Shown one piece after another: positions 18,514 to 28,669 of a stretch of 64,000 nucleotides of DNA. Position 1 is the first letter of the stretch; each line of letters opens with the position of its first letter. The notes below the pieces were generated by a model that had not been told where the DNA came from, searched no databases, and worked only from the letters and a program-made list of their open reading frames with translations. This stretch comes from Enterobacter cancerogenus. Lineage in GTDB: Bacteria > Pseudomonadota > Gammaproteobacteria > Enterobacterales > Enterobacteriaceae. The position numbers were made by a program, and so were the translations under genes. Location of the stretch: the NCBI GenBank assembly GCA_000773965.1, contig JRUP01000004.1, positions 1-64,000 on the forward strand, in the 5' to 3' direction.

Positions 18514-19374
18514 TTACAGCTTCTCAGCAGAAAAGTGCTGAGTCGGTTGTGCAATTGCATCCTGCGCTGCCACCAGTTGCAACTCGTACTCGCCCATCTC
18601 GTGAGTTTTCAGCATCACTTCATACACTGCGGCGGTCACGTGTTCCAGTGCATCCTGTAACGATTTGCCGTGCAGCAGATCGACCAGCAGCAAACCACTG
18701 GTGAGATCGCCCACGCCCACCGGTTGACGAACCCCGAAATCCACCAGCGGACGGCTGATATGCCAGCACTCGTCAGCGGTGACCAGCAGCATCTCGAAGC
18801 GATCGCTGCGACGTCCGGCACGCGCCAGATGTTTCACCAGCACCACTTTCGGTCCCTGCGCGACCAGAGCGCGCGCGGCAACCACCGCCTGCTCAACATT
18901 CGCCACTTCGTGGCCGCTGAGCATTTCCAGCTCCAGCAGGTTCGGCGCGATAATATCGCTGGCTGGCATCGCCATCTTGCAATGGAACTCCGCGACGCCA
19001 GGCGCCACAATGCAGCCCTTCTCGGGATGGCCCATCACCGGATCGCAGAAGAACCAGGCGTTGGGGTTAGCGGCTTTCACCTGACGCACGATTTCCAGAA
19101 TCTGCTCGCCCTGCTCTGCAGACCCTAAATAGCCGCTCAGCACCGCATCACAGGTCTTCAGACGGTCAATCGCTGCAATGCCTTTGACGATGTCGGTGAG
19201 ATGCGTAGCGGGCATCACAGTGCCGGTCCAGTGACCGTATTGCGTGTGGTTAGAGAACTGTACGGTGTTTAACGGCCAAACGTTTGCGCCCATACGGCGC
19301 ATGGGGAATTCGGCGGCGCTGTTACCGGCGTGGCCGTAAACCACATGAGACTGGATTGCGAGGATATTTTTCAT
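18514..19374 (-). CDS. pdxY: Pyridoxal kinase PdxY
   Basis: PdxY phosphorylates pyridoxal to pyridoxal 5'-phosphate in the B6 salvage pathway, using ATP. The 286-residue protein belongs to the ribokinase-like superfamily. Landmarks are [21 protein letters not shown] at the N-terminus (substrate site), [12 protein letters not shown] in the middle, and [11 protein letters not shown] near residue 220, where the Asp is the catalytic base of the GxGD motif. A longer reading starts at 19398, but the ATG at 19374 gives the family N-terminus [10 protein letters not shown]. It lies downstream of tyrS, as in E. coli. Confidence 0.97.
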   Translation of the reverse strand: MKNILAIQSHVVYGHAGNSAAEFPMRRMGANVWPLNTVQFSNHTQYGHWTGTVMPATHLTDIVKGIAAIDRLKTCDAVLSGYLGSAEQGEQILEIVRQVKAANPNAWFFCDPVMGHPEKGCIVAPGVAEFHCKMAMPASDIIAPNLLELEMLSGHEVANVEQAVVAARALVAQGPKVVLVKHLARAGRRSDRFEMLLVTADECWHISRPLVDFGVRQPVGVGDLTSGLLLVDLLHGKSLQDALEHVTAAVYEVMLKTHEMGEYELQLVAAQDAIAQPTQHFSAEKL

Positions 19375-19397
19375 TATTGCCCTGTACTGCCTTGCCA

Positions 19398-19421
19398 TAA
19401 AAAAGGGCCGGAAACCGGCCC
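19398..19421 (-). terminator. Hairpin with T run between tyrS and pdxY
   Basis: On the minus strand GGGCCGG, a 3-base loop and CCGGCCC are followed by six T residues, just after the tyrS stop. It ends or attenuates the tyrS transcript before pdxY. Confidence 0.85.
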
Positions 19422-19428
19422 TCGAACC

Positions 19429-20703
19429 TTACTGCCAGTTAATCAGGCAGTAGTGTTTTTTACCGCGACGCAACAGCGTGAAGCGACCAAATAGTTTGTC
19501 GCTGTCGCTGAAACGATACTCGGCGTCAGATTGTTTTTCACCGTTGAGAGAAACGGCGTTGGAACCGATCATGGTACGCGCCTGGCCACGAGATGGCACC
19601 AGTTCAGCCGCCACCAGCGCCTGCTGCAGATCGTCTTCCGCTTTCAGGTTAATCACTGGCATACCGTCCTGTGCTAACTGCTCGAAGTCCGCTTCGGTCA
19701 TCTCGGTCAGGCTGCCTGAGAACAGGCTGTCGGTAATACGCTTAGCGGCCGTCAGACCCGCTTCGCCGTGCACCAGACGTGTTACCTGCTCTGCCAGCAC
19801 GTATTGGGCGCGTGGCGCTTTACCGCTGTTCTTATCTTCTTCTTCCAGCGCATTGATCTCTTCAATGCTCATAAAGGTGAAGAACTTCAGGAAGCGATAC
19901 ACGTCTGAGTCAGCAGTGTTAATCCAGAACTGGTAGAACTTGTATGGGCTGGTTTTCTTCGCATCGAGCCACACTGCGCCACCTTCGGTTTTACCGAATT
20001 TGGTGCCATCAGATTTGGTGATCAGCGGAACGGTCAAGCCCCATGCCTGCTGCTGATGCAGACGACGCGTCAGATCGATACCTGACGTGATGTTGCCCCA
20101 CTGGTCAGAACCGCCAATCTGCAGCACCACATCGTGACGCTTGTTCAGTTCCGCAAAGTCGTAACCCTGGAGCAGGTTGTAGGAGAACTCGGTGTAAGAA
20201 ATCCCCTGATCTTCACGGTTCAGACGCTGTTTCACCGCTTCGCGGTTGATCATCTGGTTCACCGAGAAGTGCTTACCGATGTCACGCAGGAAAGTCAGCA
20301 CGTTCATGCCGCCAAACCAGTCGTAGTTGTTCGCTGCGATAGCACTATTATCGCCGCAGTCGAAGCTGAGGAAAGGCGCAACCTGGTTGCGGATCTTCTC
20401 AACCCATTCGCCCACGGTATCAGCGGTGTTAAGTTTACGTTCTGCTGCTTTAAAGCTGGGATCGCCAATCAGACCGGTGGCACCACCCACCAGCGCGACC
20501 GGCTTGTGTCCGGCGTCCTGAAAACGTTTCAGGCAGAGCAGCGGCACCAGATGGCCCAAATGCAAGCTATCAGCGGTCGGATCGAAGCCGCAATAGAGTG
20601 CAATTGGCCCTTGCGCCAGTCGCTCTGCTAACGCTTCCTCGTCCGTTACCTGGGCGACTAAGCCCCTTTCTTGCAATTGTTGTATCAGGTTACTGCTGGT
20701 CAT
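19429..20703 (-). CDS. tyrS: Tyrosyl-tRNA synthetase
   Basis: TyrS charges tRNA-Tyr with tyrosine in the cytosol. The 424-residue protein has the class I signatures: the HIGH-type motif HLGH within [11 protein letters not shown] near residue 45, the tyrosine-binding region QGYDF, and the KMSKS-type motif KFGKT near residue 235. An S4-like RNA-binding domain closes the protein ([18 protein letters not shown]). A longer reading starts at 20808, but the ATG at 20703 gives exactly the E. coli length. It follows pdxH with a spacer of 138 bases. Confidence 0.98.
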   Translation of the reverse strand: MTSSNLIQQLQERGLVAQVTDEEALAERLAQGPIALYCGFDPTADSLHLGHLVPLLCLKRFQDAGHKPVALVGGATGLIGDPSFKAAERKLNTADTVGEWVEKIRNQVAPFLSFDCGDNSAIAANNYDWFGGMNVLTFLRDIGKHFSVNQMINREAVKQRLNREDQGISYTEFSYNLLQGYDFAELNKRHDVVLQIGGSDQWGNITSGIDLTRRLHQQQAWGLTVPLITKSDGTKFGKTEGGAVWLDAKKTSPYKFYQFWINTADSDVYRFLKFFTFMSIEEINALEEEDKNSGKAPRAQYVLAEQVTRLVHGEAGLTAAKRITDSLFSGSLTEMTEADFEQLAQDGMPVINLKAEDDLQQALVAAELVPSRGQARTMIGSNAVSLNGEKQSDAEYRFSDSDKLFGRFTLLRRGKKHYCLINWQ

Positions 20704-20841
20704 CACTGACTCCAAATTGATCAGACTGCACCTAGGCTGGTACACAGCTTTCCGCTGAGATGCGGATACGAAAAAAATGAGGGCTATAGCATAAAGCGCT
20801 GACGCCAACTGCGCCAGCGTTGAAAGGGGTAAAACGCAGTT

Positions 20842-21498
20842 TTACGGCGCTAAACGGTCAATCGTCCAGCCGTTGCCTTCACGTTGGTAGAGGAAGCGGT
20901 CGTGCAGGCGATGTTCGCCGCCCTGCCAGAACTCCACGGTATGGAATTTGACGCGATATCCGCCCCAGAAACTGGGTAAAGGCACTTCGCCTTGCTGGAA
21001 TTTTTGCTTAAGTTCAAGGAACTTGCCTTCCAGCACACCACGCGCCGAAATACGGCTTGATTGCTTCGACACCCAGGCACCGATCTGACTATCACGCGGG
21101 CGGCTGCTGAAGTATTTCAGCACTTCCAGCGGCGTCAATTTTTCGACTTCACCCAATACCATCACCTGGCGTTCAAGGAAGTGCCATGGGAAATGCAGCG
21201 AGATGCGCGGATTGTCTGCCAGTTGCAGCGCTTTACGGCTGCCAAGGTTGGTGTAAAACACCATGCCTTGTTCATCGTAGTGCTTCAGCAACACAATGCG
21301 CTGATAAGGCTGACCGCTGCTGTCCACAGTGGCGACGGTCATCGCCGTGGGATCGGGCAGTTGGGCATCGCACGCCTGCTTGAGCCAGTGTTCAAACAAC
21401 GCCAGCGGATTGTCTGGCAGATCGTTACGTCTAAGCCCGCCGCGAGTGTACTCACGGCGCAAATGGGCAATATTTTGCAAGCTGTCACTGTCGCTCAT
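20842..21498 (-). CDS. pdxH: Pyridoxine/pyridoxamine 5'-phosphate oxidase
   Basis: This FMN-dependent cytosolic enzyme makes pyridoxal 5'-phosphate from pyridoxine or pyridoxamine phosphate with oxygen. The 218-residue protein shows the FMN/substrate segments [24 protein letters not shown] and [10 protein letters not shown]. It has the family C-terminus [20 protein letters not shown], which lines the active site. It follows mliC by 14 bases and precedes tyrS, the same order as in E. coli. Confidence 0.98.
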   Translation of the reverse strand: MSDSDSLQNIAHLRREYTRGGLRRNDLPDNPLALFEHWLKQACDAQLPDPTAMTVATVDSSGQPYQRIVLLKHYDEQGMVFYTNLGSRKALQLADNPRISLHFPWHFLERQVMVLGEVEKLTPLEVLKYFSSRPRDSQIGAWVSKQSSRISARGVLEGKFLELKQKFQQGEVPLPSFWGGYRVKFHTVEFWQGGEHRLHDRFLYQREGNGWTIDRLAP

Positions 21499-21512
21499 GC
21501 TGATTCTCTTCG

Positions 21513-21842
21513 TTACTGGGCGGACGCATCCGCATTTTGCAATTCACAGTCATTAATCACGATTTTGTCATTACGCTCAACAAAAGCGCCATTGCCTTTC
21601 GACCAGAAAACATAGGTGCCGTCGCTGTAGCGCGCGCCGGAAGCCGATACGGTTTGCGTTAAGGTGAGCGGTTTACCATCCAGAATAAAGCTCACCTGCT
21701 GCTTTGGATTATCCAGTGTTACCGTCAACGGTAAAGTGCCGCACTGATAGCGCAATGTCTGTGGTGCCGGCGGCTCTTTATGCATCATACCGCAGCCGCT
21801 CAGCGTGACGGCACAGCCCAACAGAATAACGATTTTTTTCAT
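21513..21842 (-). CDS. mliC: MliC/YdhA family C-type lysozyme inhibitor lipoprotein
   Basis: The 109-residue precursor has a lipobox LSGC, so a lipoprotein of about 91 residues is made. The mature beta-barrel domain has the MliC features: the YQC segment near residue 33, the [21 protein letters not shown] loop that occludes the lysozyme active site, and a partner Cys near residue 99. It protects peptidoglycan from host or environmental C-type lysozyme at the envelope. It sits 10 bases after anmK and 14 before pdxH, so it is part of an operon. Confidence 0.93.
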   Translation of the reverse strand: MKKIVILLGCAVTLSGCGMMHKEPPAPQTLRYQCGTLPLTVTLDNPKQQVSFILDGKPLTLTQTVSASGARYSDGTYVFWSKGNGAFVERNDKIVINDCELQNADASAQ

Positions 21843-21852
21843 CTTTCACTCC

Positions 21853-22974
21853 TTAACGTGTCAATCGGGCATTCGCCGGATAAATGGCGCCCAATACACT
21901 CATTTCCCGTGCACCGGTGACGGCAGGCAAATTGCCTGGCAGAGCGGATAAGGTGCGAAACGCCAGCCAGGCGAAAGCCAGCGCTTCCATATCATCGCCA
22001 CTGATCCCGGCTTCATCGGTAGTCCCGACCTCCGTTCCCGGTAAATGGGCCGCCAGCCGCGCCATCAGCAACGGATTACGACTGCCGCCACCACAGACCA
22101 GCAGGCGATCGCAACCATCGTTGAGCTGAACTTGCTGAGCAATGGTCAATGCGGTGAGTTCGCTAAGTGTGGCCTGCACATCCTGCGGTGCCAGCGCCGG
22201 GAAACGCTGTAATTGCCGCTCAACCCAGCCGAGATTGAAGTATTCACGACCGGTACTTTTCGGTGGTGGCAGCGCGAACCAGGGGTCGTTGAGCATCTCA
22301 TCCAGCAGTGCAGGCACCACATGACCACTGCGGGCCCAGTTGGCATCCTTATCATAGGGCAAGCCCTTATGGCGCCAGACCCAGGCATCAATCAGCATAT
22401 TACCAGGCCCGGTATCAAAGCCACGCACCGGCTGGCCGGGGATCAATAGCGACAAATTGGCAATACCGCCTATGTTGAGCACCATGCGTCGTTCAACGCT
22501 GTCCATCAGGAGCGCCTGATGAAACGCAGGTACTAATGGCGCACCCTGGCCGCCCAGAGCCATATCGCGGCGACGAAAATCCCCAACCACTGTCACTCCT
22601 GTGGCTGCAACAATCTGGTTGTTATCGCCAATTTGCAGCGTATTCGGGGCGTCGCTCTGCGGCTCATGCCACACGGTTTGACCATGGCAACCTATTGCCA
22701 TGATGTCACTGGCTTCCAGCGATTGCTGCTGCATCAGGGTTAACACCGCTTCGGCAAACAATTTGCCTAGTCGGGTATCCAACTGACCGAGTTGCGACAG
22801 GGTCAGCGATTGCCCCTGACAGATCGCCAGTACCTGTTGCCGAATTTCCTGCGGCATCGGGTGACAATAGCTGGCCTGCTGCGCCACCATATGATTATCA
22901 ATCACCGCCAGTACCACATCGACACCGTCGAGGCTGGTGCCGGACATCACACCAATATAGCGTCCTGATTTCAT
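21853..22974 (-). CDS. anmK: Anhydro-N-acetylmuramic acid kinase
   Basis: AnmK opens the 1,6-anhydro ring of anhydroMurNAc and phosphorylates it to MurNAc-6-phosphate during peptidoglycan recycling. The 373-residue ASKHA-fold kinase shows the ATP-binding start [16 protein letters not shown], the catalytic Asp region [21 protein letters not shown] and [10 protein letters not shown], then [12 protein letters not shown]. Length matches the family. It heads the set anmK-mliC-pdxH, read leftward. Confidence 0.97.
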   Translation of the reverse strand: MKSGRYIGVMSGTSLDGVDVVLAVIDNHMVAQQASYCHPMPQEIRQQVLAICQGQSLTLSQLGQLDTRLGKLFAEAVLTLMQQQSLEASDIMAIGCHGQTVWHEPQSDAPNTLQIGDNNQIVAATGVTVVGDFRRRDMALGGQGAPLVPAFHQALLMDSVERRMVLNIGGIANLSLLIPGQPVRGFDTGPGNMLIDAWVWRHKGLPYDKDANWARSGHVVPALLDEMLNDPWFALPPPKSTGREYFNLGWVERQLQRFPALAPQDVQATLSELTALTIAQQVQLNDGCDRLLVCGGGSRNPLLMARLAAHLPGTEVGTTDEAGISGDDMEALAFAWLAFRTLSALPGNLPAVTGAREMSVLGAIYPANARLTR

Positions 22975-23259
22975 AGCGGTTCCTTACCCACGCGCGAGTC
23001 TTCAATATGATTCTGTTTAGCCTGGCAAATATCAGCGGCTAATTCTATGATAAAATTCCGCTTTTCAACCGCACCGCACACGGCATTTCAGCGATAAAAT
23101 ATTTTCAGCACGAAATTGAATTTTTGTTGAGGGGCAATGGTCTATCCTTCGCCTCAGCCGCGTATTATTTGGACATAGAGTCAATTGCCAGCTTTCTGTC
23201 TTATACTCTTGCTGTAGAGGACGAGAACATGGCGTTTTTTTGCATTAAGGAGCTTTCTG

Positions 23260-23727
23260 ATGATTAAGCGTTTTGTAGCCGTGGCACTGACCGGCCTAAC
23301 GCTGGCAGGTTGTGTCAGCAATGACACCCTTTCCGGTGATGTGTATAGCGCCAATGAAGCCAAACAAGTACAAAGTGTCTCATACGGTACTCTGGTGTCG
23401 GTTCGCCCGGTTAAAATCCAGGGTGGCGATGAAAATAACGTGATTGGCGCGATTGGTGGTGCGGTGCTGGGTGGTTTCCTCGGTAACACCATTGGTGGTG
23501 GCACCGGTCGTAGTCTGGCCACAGCCGGCGGTGCGGTACTTGGCGGCGTAGCGGGCCAGGGCGTGCAGGGTGCGGTCAACAAGTCTGACGGTGTTGAACT
23601 GGAGATCCGCAAAGACGATGGCAACACCATCATGGTGGTGCAGAAGCAGGCCGCAACCCGTTACTCTGTGGGCCAGCGCGTCGTGATGGCGTCAAACGGT
23701 AGCCAGGTCACCGTTTCACCACGCTAA
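23260..23727 (+). CDS. slyB: Outer-membrane lipoprotein SlyB
   Basis: The 155-residue precursor has lipobox LAGC (Cys18). The mature protein has a Gly-zipper hairpin (VIGAIGGAVLGGFLGNTIGGG and a second Gly-rich stretch near residues 88-108), as in the 17-kDa antigen family. SlyB helps stabilise outer-membrane proteins under lipopolysaccharide stress, and in E. coli it belongs to the PhoPQ regulon. AAGGAG precedes the ATG. I could not find a full PhoP box in the 285-base upstream spacer. It is convergent with slyA across a shared terminator. Confidence 0.96.
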   Translation: MIKRFVAVALTGLTLAGCVSNDTLSGDVYSANEAKQVQSVSYGTLVSVRPVKIQGGDENNVIGAIGGAVLGGFLGNTIGGGTGRSLATAGGAVLGGVAGQGVQGAVNKSDGVELEIRKDDGNTIMVVQKQAATRYSVGQRVVMASNGSQVTVSPR

Positions 23728-23740
23728 GCGAACAGATAAA

Positions 23741-23771
23741 AAAAACCGACGCCAGCGCGTCGGTTTTTTTA
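23741..23771. terminator. Bidirectional terminator between slyB and slyA
   Basis: ACCGACGC, a 4-base loop and GCGTCGGT are flanked by A and T runs on the two sides, giving a polyU tail in both directions. It overlaps the last codons of slyA by a few bases. Confidence 0.9.
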
Positions 23772-24206
23772 TTTCTCGCGGTTTTGGAACTCGAGAATGT
23801 TTTTTTCCAGTCGAGCAATCAGCGTGACCATTTGATTAATCTCTTCAAGGCTAATGCCCGAAAGGATGTCATCGCGGGTCGCATCAATCACATTTTCAAC
23901 CTGCTCGATAATCGGCTCGGCCTGCTTAGTCAACTTGATGCGTTTGGCACGACGATCGTTAGCACAGGTCGCACGCGTAATGAGTCCCTTCTCTTCCAAC
24001 TGATCCAGCGTACGCACCAGCGAAGGTTGTTCAATACCAATGGCTTTGGCCAGCTGGATTTGCGACTGCTCTGGCGGGAGTTGATGAATATTGTGTAACG
24101 TCACCCAATGCGTTTGCGTCAACTCAAGCGGCTTCAAACGCTGGTCAATCAGGGCGCGCCAGATGCGTACCAGCCGAGACAGGTCTGTACCGAGGGGCGT
24201 ATCCAT
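23769..24206 (-). CDS. slyA: MarR-family regulator SlyA
   Basis: The 145-residue dimeric winged-helix regulator binds AT-rich palindromes and relieves H-NS silencing of envelope and virulence genes in enterobacteria. The recognition helix lies in [23 protein letters not shown] and the wing in [16 protein letters not shown] (residues about 48-95). A near-consensus SlyA palindrome lies just upstream of its own start, implying autoregulation and possible control of the divergent ydhIJK genes. Confidence 0.97.
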   Translation of the reverse strand: MDTPLGTDLSRLVRIWRALIDQRLKPLELTQTHWVTLHNIHQLPPEQSQIQLAKAIGIEQPSLVRTLDQLEEKGLITRATCANDRRAKRIKLTKQAEPIIEQVENVIDATRDDILSGISLEEINQMVTLIARLEKNILEFQNREK

Positions 24207-24221
24207 TTCATCTCCTTATAA

Positions 24222-24233
24222 TTAGCTTGCTAG
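24222..24233. promoter_or_regulatory. SlyA operator in the slyA-ydhI interval
   Basis: TTAGCTTGCTAG matches 11 of 12 positions of the SlyA consensus (TTAGCAAGCTAA, read on the other strand). It lies 15 bases from the slyA start, placed to repress slyA and perhaps influence divergent ydhI. Confidence 0.8.
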
Positions 24234-24358
24234 CTATCAAGCCAGATTTTACACTATTCTGCGAGTTTACAGGACAAATTACAAATCCCAGGCCAGACGG
24301 CACGCTCTCTTCTACGCTAGTTTGAGAGAGAACCTGGGACAATGAAGGATGAAGACAC

Positions 24359-24595
24359 GTGTCCATTACCGCACTTTCCGCCACCGCTCCGCTTACCGAC
24401 CTGGTATTTGGTGCCTCGCTGTTCTTTCCGCCGCTGTTTAAAGCTGTGCTGCTGGGTTTCTTTTTCTGGTTGCTGATTCACCCGTTGCTGCGCGGCTGGA
24501 TGTACTCCGGCGACATCTGGCATCCCACCTTAATGGATCTTTCCCTGTTTTTTCTGTGCGTCACTGGCGCACTGTGGATACTGAGCCTCGGATAA
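24359..24595 (+). CDS. ydhI: DUF1656 small membrane protein YdhI
   Basis: This is a 78-residue protein with two membrane spans (about residues 14-38 and 55-76). The conserved [22 protein letters not shown] and [16 protein letters not shown] segments define DUF1656. It is the first gene of a three-gene set with a membrane-fusion protein and a FUSC-type transporter, typical of aromatic-acid or drug efflux pumps like AaeXAB. The start is GTG at 24359, with a purine-rich GGATGAAG upstream. Confidence 0.92.
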   Translation: MSITALSATAPLTDLVFGASLFFPPLFKAVLLGFFFWLLIHPLLRGWMYSGDIWHPTLMDLSLFFLCVTGALWILSLG

Positions 24596-24601
24596 ATCAC
24601 C

Positions 24602-25459
24602 ATGAAATTCAACCCTTTTAAATACTTTTCAACACTGGTGGTGTTTGCCCTGGCCCTGATTGCCGGCTGGTGGATGTGGAACTACTACATGCAGTCACCG
24701 TGGACACGTGATGGCAAAGTGCGCGCTGAGCTGGTGGATATCACACCGGAAGTGTCTGGCCGCATCATTGATCTCAAGGTGCATGACAACCAGTTTGTGC
24801 ATAAAGGTGACATCCTTTTAAAGATCGATCCCGTGCCCTGGCAAATTGCGCTGGATAATGCGGATGCCCAACTGGCGAAGGCGCAATCCGATTTGGCCAA
24901 AGCCCAACACGAAGCCAATCGTCGTGCCAGCCTGCCACGTAATGTGATCTCAGCAGAAGATATGGATGCCGCACGACTGACAGCGAACGCCGCCGCTGCA
25001 ACGGCTAAAGCAGCACAGGCGAGTCTGGATCAGGCGCGCTGGAATCTGGAACAAACCACCCTTACCGCGCCCACCGACGGTTGGATCAGCAACCTGACGC
25101 TGCGTCCCGGCAACTACGCCACCGCCGGAACACCGTTGTTCGCCCTGGTGGATAGCCACTCCTATTATGTGATGGGCTATTTCGAAGAGACCAAACTGCG
25201 TCACATTCAGCCCGGCGCCGACGCGCAAATCGTACTCTACAGTAATGGCACTCGCTTGCAGGGAAAAGTGGAGAGCATCGGGCGCGCTATTTACGATCAG
25301 AGCGTTTCAACCGATGGCGGTTTAGTGCCAGACATCAAACCCAACGTGCCTTGGGTGCGCCTGGCACAGCGTGTGCCGGTACGCATTCGTTTGGATGCGA
25401 TTCCGGATGATGTTCCGCTCGTGGCGGGCACCACCTGTACGATTTCCATCGCACATTGA
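24602..25459 (+). CDS. ydhJ: HlyD-family membrane-fusion protein YdhJ
   Basis: The 285-residue periplasmic adaptor has an N-terminal membrane anchor (residues 10-30). It has a biotinyl/lipoyl-like half ([21 protein letters not shown]), a helical hairpin rich in Ala and Gln (residues about 80-145), the second lipoyl half ([18 protein letters not shown]) and a beta-barrel domain. It links YdhK to an outer-membrane channel, by analogy with AaeA. It begins 6 bases after ydhI. Confidence 0.94.
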   Translation: MKFNPFKYFSTLVVFALALIAGWWMWNYYMQSPWTRDGKVRAELVDITPEVSGRIIDLKVHDNQFVHKGDILLKIDPVPWQIALDNADAQLAKAQSDLAKAQHEANRRASLPRNVISAEDMDAARLTANAAAATAKAAQASLDQARWNLEQTTLTAPTDGWISNLTLRPGNYATAGTPLFALVDSHSYYVMGYFEETKLRHIQPGADAQIVLYSNGTRLQGKVESIGRAIYDQSVSTDGGLVPDIKPNVPWVRLAQRVPVRIRLDAIPDDVPLVAGTTCTISIAH

Positions 25460-25466
25460 GGCCGTC

Positions 25467-27467
25467 ATGAATCTGCAGTGGCTGGCCTGGCAAAATCTGC
25501 CGTGGATTAAAGCAACCGGCGGCGAATGGCGCTATGCCTTGCGTAATGCGATTGCCATGTGTCTGGCGCTCACCATCGCCTATGCGCTGCAACTGGATGA
25601 ACCCTATTGGGCGATGACCTCCGCCGCCGTGGTGAGTTTTCCCACCGTGGGCGGTGCGATCAGTAAAAGTCTGGGGCGTATTGTCGGCAGCCTGCTCGGT
25701 GCCACCGCCGCGCTGCTAATTGCTGGGCATACGCTCAACGAACCCTGGCTATTTGCCTTTTTTATGGCCGGCTGGCTGGCGTTTTGTACCTGGATCGCCA
25801 ACCACTATCAAAACAATGTCGCCTACGCATTCTCTCTGGCCGGGTACACCGCAGCGATCATTGCCTTTAGCAGCGTCAATATTACCGATGTGACCCAATT
25901 GTGGGATATCACTCAGGCGCGCGTTTGCGAGGTGATTTCAGGCATTTTGTGTGCCGGACTGATGATGATGGTTTTGCCCAGCACGTCGGATGGCAACACC
26001 TTGATGAATTCGCTGCGGCAAATGCACGCCCGTCTGCTCGACCATGCGGTTTTACTGCTGCAACAAAGCAGTACTGATAACGTGCGCACCGCGCATGAGA
26101 ATGTCATCAGCCAGATTCTCACCATGAACTTACTGCGCATTCAGGCCTTCTGGAGCCATTATCGCTATCGCCGTCAGAACAACGTGCTTAACTATGTTTT
26201 GCACCAGCAGTTGCGCCTGACCAGCGTTCTCTCCAGCCTGCGCCGCATGCTGCTGAACTGGCCGGATGCACCACCGGAACTTTACACCGCCATTCAACAG
26301 TTGTTACACGAACTCGCATTGCCGCAGTGTGATAAATATCGTCTGGCACGCATACTGCGCAGCGTCACTCCGGAAGCAACCGGTGATTATCGTCAGCGCG
26401 CTTTTGTTCAACGTTTACGTTATTTCTGCTGGGTTTACCTCAACGTTAATCGCTGGATACGTTTGATTGAGCGCGCAGACGCCGATACGCGTTTTCAACC
26501 GCCAAAAGTGCCCTCTCTGGCACGTGAAAGTGACAGCGCTGAAGCCTGCTGGAGTGCGTTGCGCACCTTCAGCGTGATCATGCTGGGCTGCGCTTTCTGG
26601 ATTGGCACACAATGGGATGCAGGCGCAGCAGCGTTAACGCTGACAGCGATTGCCTGCGTGCTCTACTCTTCCGCTCCCTCCCCCAGCGGCAGCGTGTCAC
26701 TGTTGCTGAAAACCCTGCTGTGGCTGTCGGTGTTTAGTTTTCTTCTGCAATACGGTTTGATGGTACAAATCAGCGCCCTGTGGCAATTTCTGCTGGTGCT
26801 GTTTCCGCTGCTGATCACCTTGCAACTGTTTAAGCTGCAGCAGAAAAAGCGCGCGGGGATGTGGGGACAATTTATTGTTTTTATGGGTTCATTTATTGCC
26901 GTCACCAACCCGCCAGACTGGGATTACCAAAGCTTTCTCAACGATAATCTGGCCAAAGTGTGTGGCGTGCTGCTGGCATGGATGGCTTTTCAGGTACTGC
27001 GTCCCAGCTCCGATGCGCGCCGTAGCCGCAGGCATATTCGCGCGTTACGCCATGCATTTCTTGACCAGCTGCGACGCCATCCACGTCTTAGCGAAAGCCA
27101 CTTTGAATCGCAGATTTACCATCACATCAGCCAGCTGAGTAGTAGCCGCGATGAACAGGCGCGTGTCTGGCTGCTGCGCTGGGGCGTGGTGCTGCTCAAC
27201 TGTTCCCATATTGTCTGGCAATTACGCGAATGGCGGCCAGCCTCAGTCACTCTGGCGCAAATGCGCGATAGCAGTTTGCAGGATCTGCAACGGATTATGA
27301 GCCTGCGCGGCGTGCGTCATACTTCGTTGCAGGCCACGCTGGATGAGCTGGAAGGGATGATTGCGCAACTGCAGCAGCAGCCTGATAGCGAAGCCAATAC
27401 GCTGGCGGGCATTTTATGGCGCCTGCGCTGCTCGTTAGCACAGTTAAGTCAGGCGGTGCCTGATTAA
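25467..27467 (+). CDS. ydhK: FUSC-family inner-membrane transporter YdhK
   Basis: The 666-residue protein has two blocks of about five to six spans (residues 20-180 and 360-500), each followed by a cytoplasmic helical domain, the layout of aromatic-acid exporters such as AaeB. Landmarks are [29 protein letters not shown] and the repeat-like [20 protein letters not shown]. The substrate is unknown. The longest reading starts at 25371 inside ydhJ; the ATG at 25467, with GAGG upstream and 7 bases after the ydhJ stop, is the better start. The stop abuts the stop of the convergent lipoprotein gene. Confidence 0.95.
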   Translation: MNLQWLAWQNLPWIKATGGEWRYALRNAIAMCLALTIAYALQLDEPYWAMTSAAVVSFPTVGGAISKSLGRIVGSLLGATAALLIAGHTLNEPWLFAFFMAGWLAFCTWIANHYQNNVAYAFSLAGYTAAIIAFSSVNITDVTQLWDITQARVCEVISGILCAGLMMMVLPSTSDGNTLMNSLRQMHARLLDHAVLLLQQSSTDNVRTAHENVISQILTMNLLRIQAFWSHYRYRRQNNVLNYVLHQQLRLTSVLSSLRRMLLNWPDAPPELYTAIQQLLHELALPQCDKYRLARILRSVTPEATGDYRQRAFVQRLRYFCWVYLNVNRWIRLIERADADTRFQPPKVPSLARESDSAEACWSALRTFSVIMLGCAFWIGTQWDAGAAALTLTAIACVLYSSAPSPSGSVSLLLKTLLWLSVFSFLLQYGLMVQISALWQFLLVLFPLLITLQLFKLQQKKRAGMWGQFIVFMGSFIAVTNPPDWDYQSFLNDNLAKVCGVLLAWMAFQVLRPSSDARRSRRHIRALRHAFLDQLRRHPRLSESHFESQIYHHISQLSSSRDEQARVWLLRWGVVLLNCSHIVWQLREWRPASVTLAQMRDSSLQDLQRIMSLRGVRHTSLQATLDELEGMIAQLQQQPDSEANTLAGILWRLRCSLAQLSQAVPD

Positions 27468-27935
27468 TTACTGACAATATTGTGTGGTCTGGCGGTTAAA
27501 ATCGTCCTGCAACTGCTGCAAGGTTTTGTGCCCTTCAAAACGGGTTTTGTCTTGCTCGGTCATCGGCTCAATTACCAGGTATCGCTCCTCATACGAATAG
27601 ATAAAGCGACGGTCGAGAAACGTGCCGGTGAAACTCTTACCCCGGATTGAGCCGCAAACCGTGGTTAACGTGCGGTGAAAAAACTCGGTGTGCAGGAAAT
27701 TGGTTTCGGTGGCGCTACGCAGCACATTCTGACAGCCCTGTGCCTGTAACTGTTCGAGCGTGTGCGGGGTAAGCCACTCCCGTCCGCGAGCGATATCTTC
27801 ACAACTTGCACGCAGCGGGTTGGTATCAATGGTGCGCTGTAACTGGCGGCTGGTGTCTAACCTCAACTGCGTTTCGTTGGGTTGATCACATCCCGCGAGT
27901 AATACACATAACAGCAAAATCCCACGCGTTTTCAT
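27468..27935 (-). CDS. Small lipoprotein of unknown function
   Basis: The 155-residue precursor has a signal ending LLAGC, so the mature chain starts near Cys16. Four Cys in the mature part (SCEDI, QGCQN, TVCGS, QYCQ) would allow two disulfides in the periplasm. I recognise no domain. It lies between ydhK and sodC, a place that holds no gene in E. coli, and its stop codon directly abuts that of ydhK. Confidence 0.75.
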   Translation of the reverse strand: MKTRGILLLCVLLAGCDQPNETQLRLDTSRQLQRTIDTNPLRASCEDIARGREWLTPHTLEQLQAQGCQNVLRSATETNFLHTEFFHRTLTTVCGSIRGKSFTGTFLDRRFIYSYEERYLVIEPMTEQDKTRFEGHKTLQQLQDDFNRQTTQYCQ

Positions 27936-28069
27936 TCCTGCCCCTGAGAGGTTTTATTCCTGAATCAACATCATAGGACGGATAGCGTGCGGAGTGTAGC
28001 GGGAAAGTGGGTCAGAATTTTTCCGGCAGTGAAAAGATGCAGACGGCAGATTGCCTGCCGCCTGAGAGT

Positions 28070-28588
28070 TTAAATCACACCGCAGGCAAACCGGGCACCG
28101 CCTCCCCCTAACGGCTGCGGATGATCTGCATGATTATCGCCACCCACATGAACCATTAACGCCTTCCCTTTCACTTCGCTCAGCGATTTTATACGCGGCG
28201 CCACCACCGGGTAATCGGCCTTGCCATCGTCAGTGACATACAGAGCAGGCAGATCGCCCAGATGACCGTCGGCGTAAGGCCCGAGATGTTTGCCGGTGTT
28301 TTGTGGATCCAGATGTCCACCCGCTGCGCCGGCCGCAACAGTTTTGCCATCCGATTGACCAGGCTCACAACTGCCTTTGGCATGCACATGGAAGCCGTGA
28401 ATGCCCGGTTTAAGGCCGGTTAGCGCGGGCGCGAACTGCAAACCATATGGCGTTTCACTGATAGTGACTTTACCAATGGCGGCGCCGATACCCTGTGCGG
28501 TGACCTCATGCAATGTCACCTCTTCAGAGGCGGCCTGAGCGCCAGCAGCACAGACCAGCGCCAGTGTGGCGATGAGAATTTTTTTCAT
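28070..28588 (-). CDS. sodC: Periplasmic Cu/Zn superoxide dismutase
   Basis: SodC destroys superoxide in the periplasm. The 172-residue precursor starts with a Sec signal (residues 1-19, ending AGAQA). Copper and zinc ligands are visible in [37 protein letters not shown] and [11 protein letters not shown]. The disulfide Cys pair lies in the GSC and RFACGV segments. Length and neighbours match E. coli SodC. Confidence 0.97.
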   Translation of the reverse strand: MKKILIATLALVCAAGAQAASEEVTLHEVTAQGIGAAIGKVTISETPYGLQFAPALTGLKPGIHGFHVHAKGSCEPGQSDGKTVAAGAAGGHLDPQNTGKHLGPYADGHLGDLPALYVTDDGKADYPVVAPRIKSLSEVKGKALMVHVGGDNHADHPQPLGGGGARFACGVI

Positions 28589-28669
28589 AACGTCTCCTTA
28601 CGGTTGAAATGCCCTGTAAGCCTGGACCGGAATAGGCCAGGCTGCCGTAATTTGACGTAGTTTTACGCT

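Noticed and set aside
20134..20631. A 165-residue plus-strand ORF
   Set aside because: Antisense to tyrS, whose motifs and length are unmistakable.
22997..23250. PhoP box before slyB
   Set aside because: Only one TGTTTA half-site was found (23014-23019) with no second half at the required spacing.
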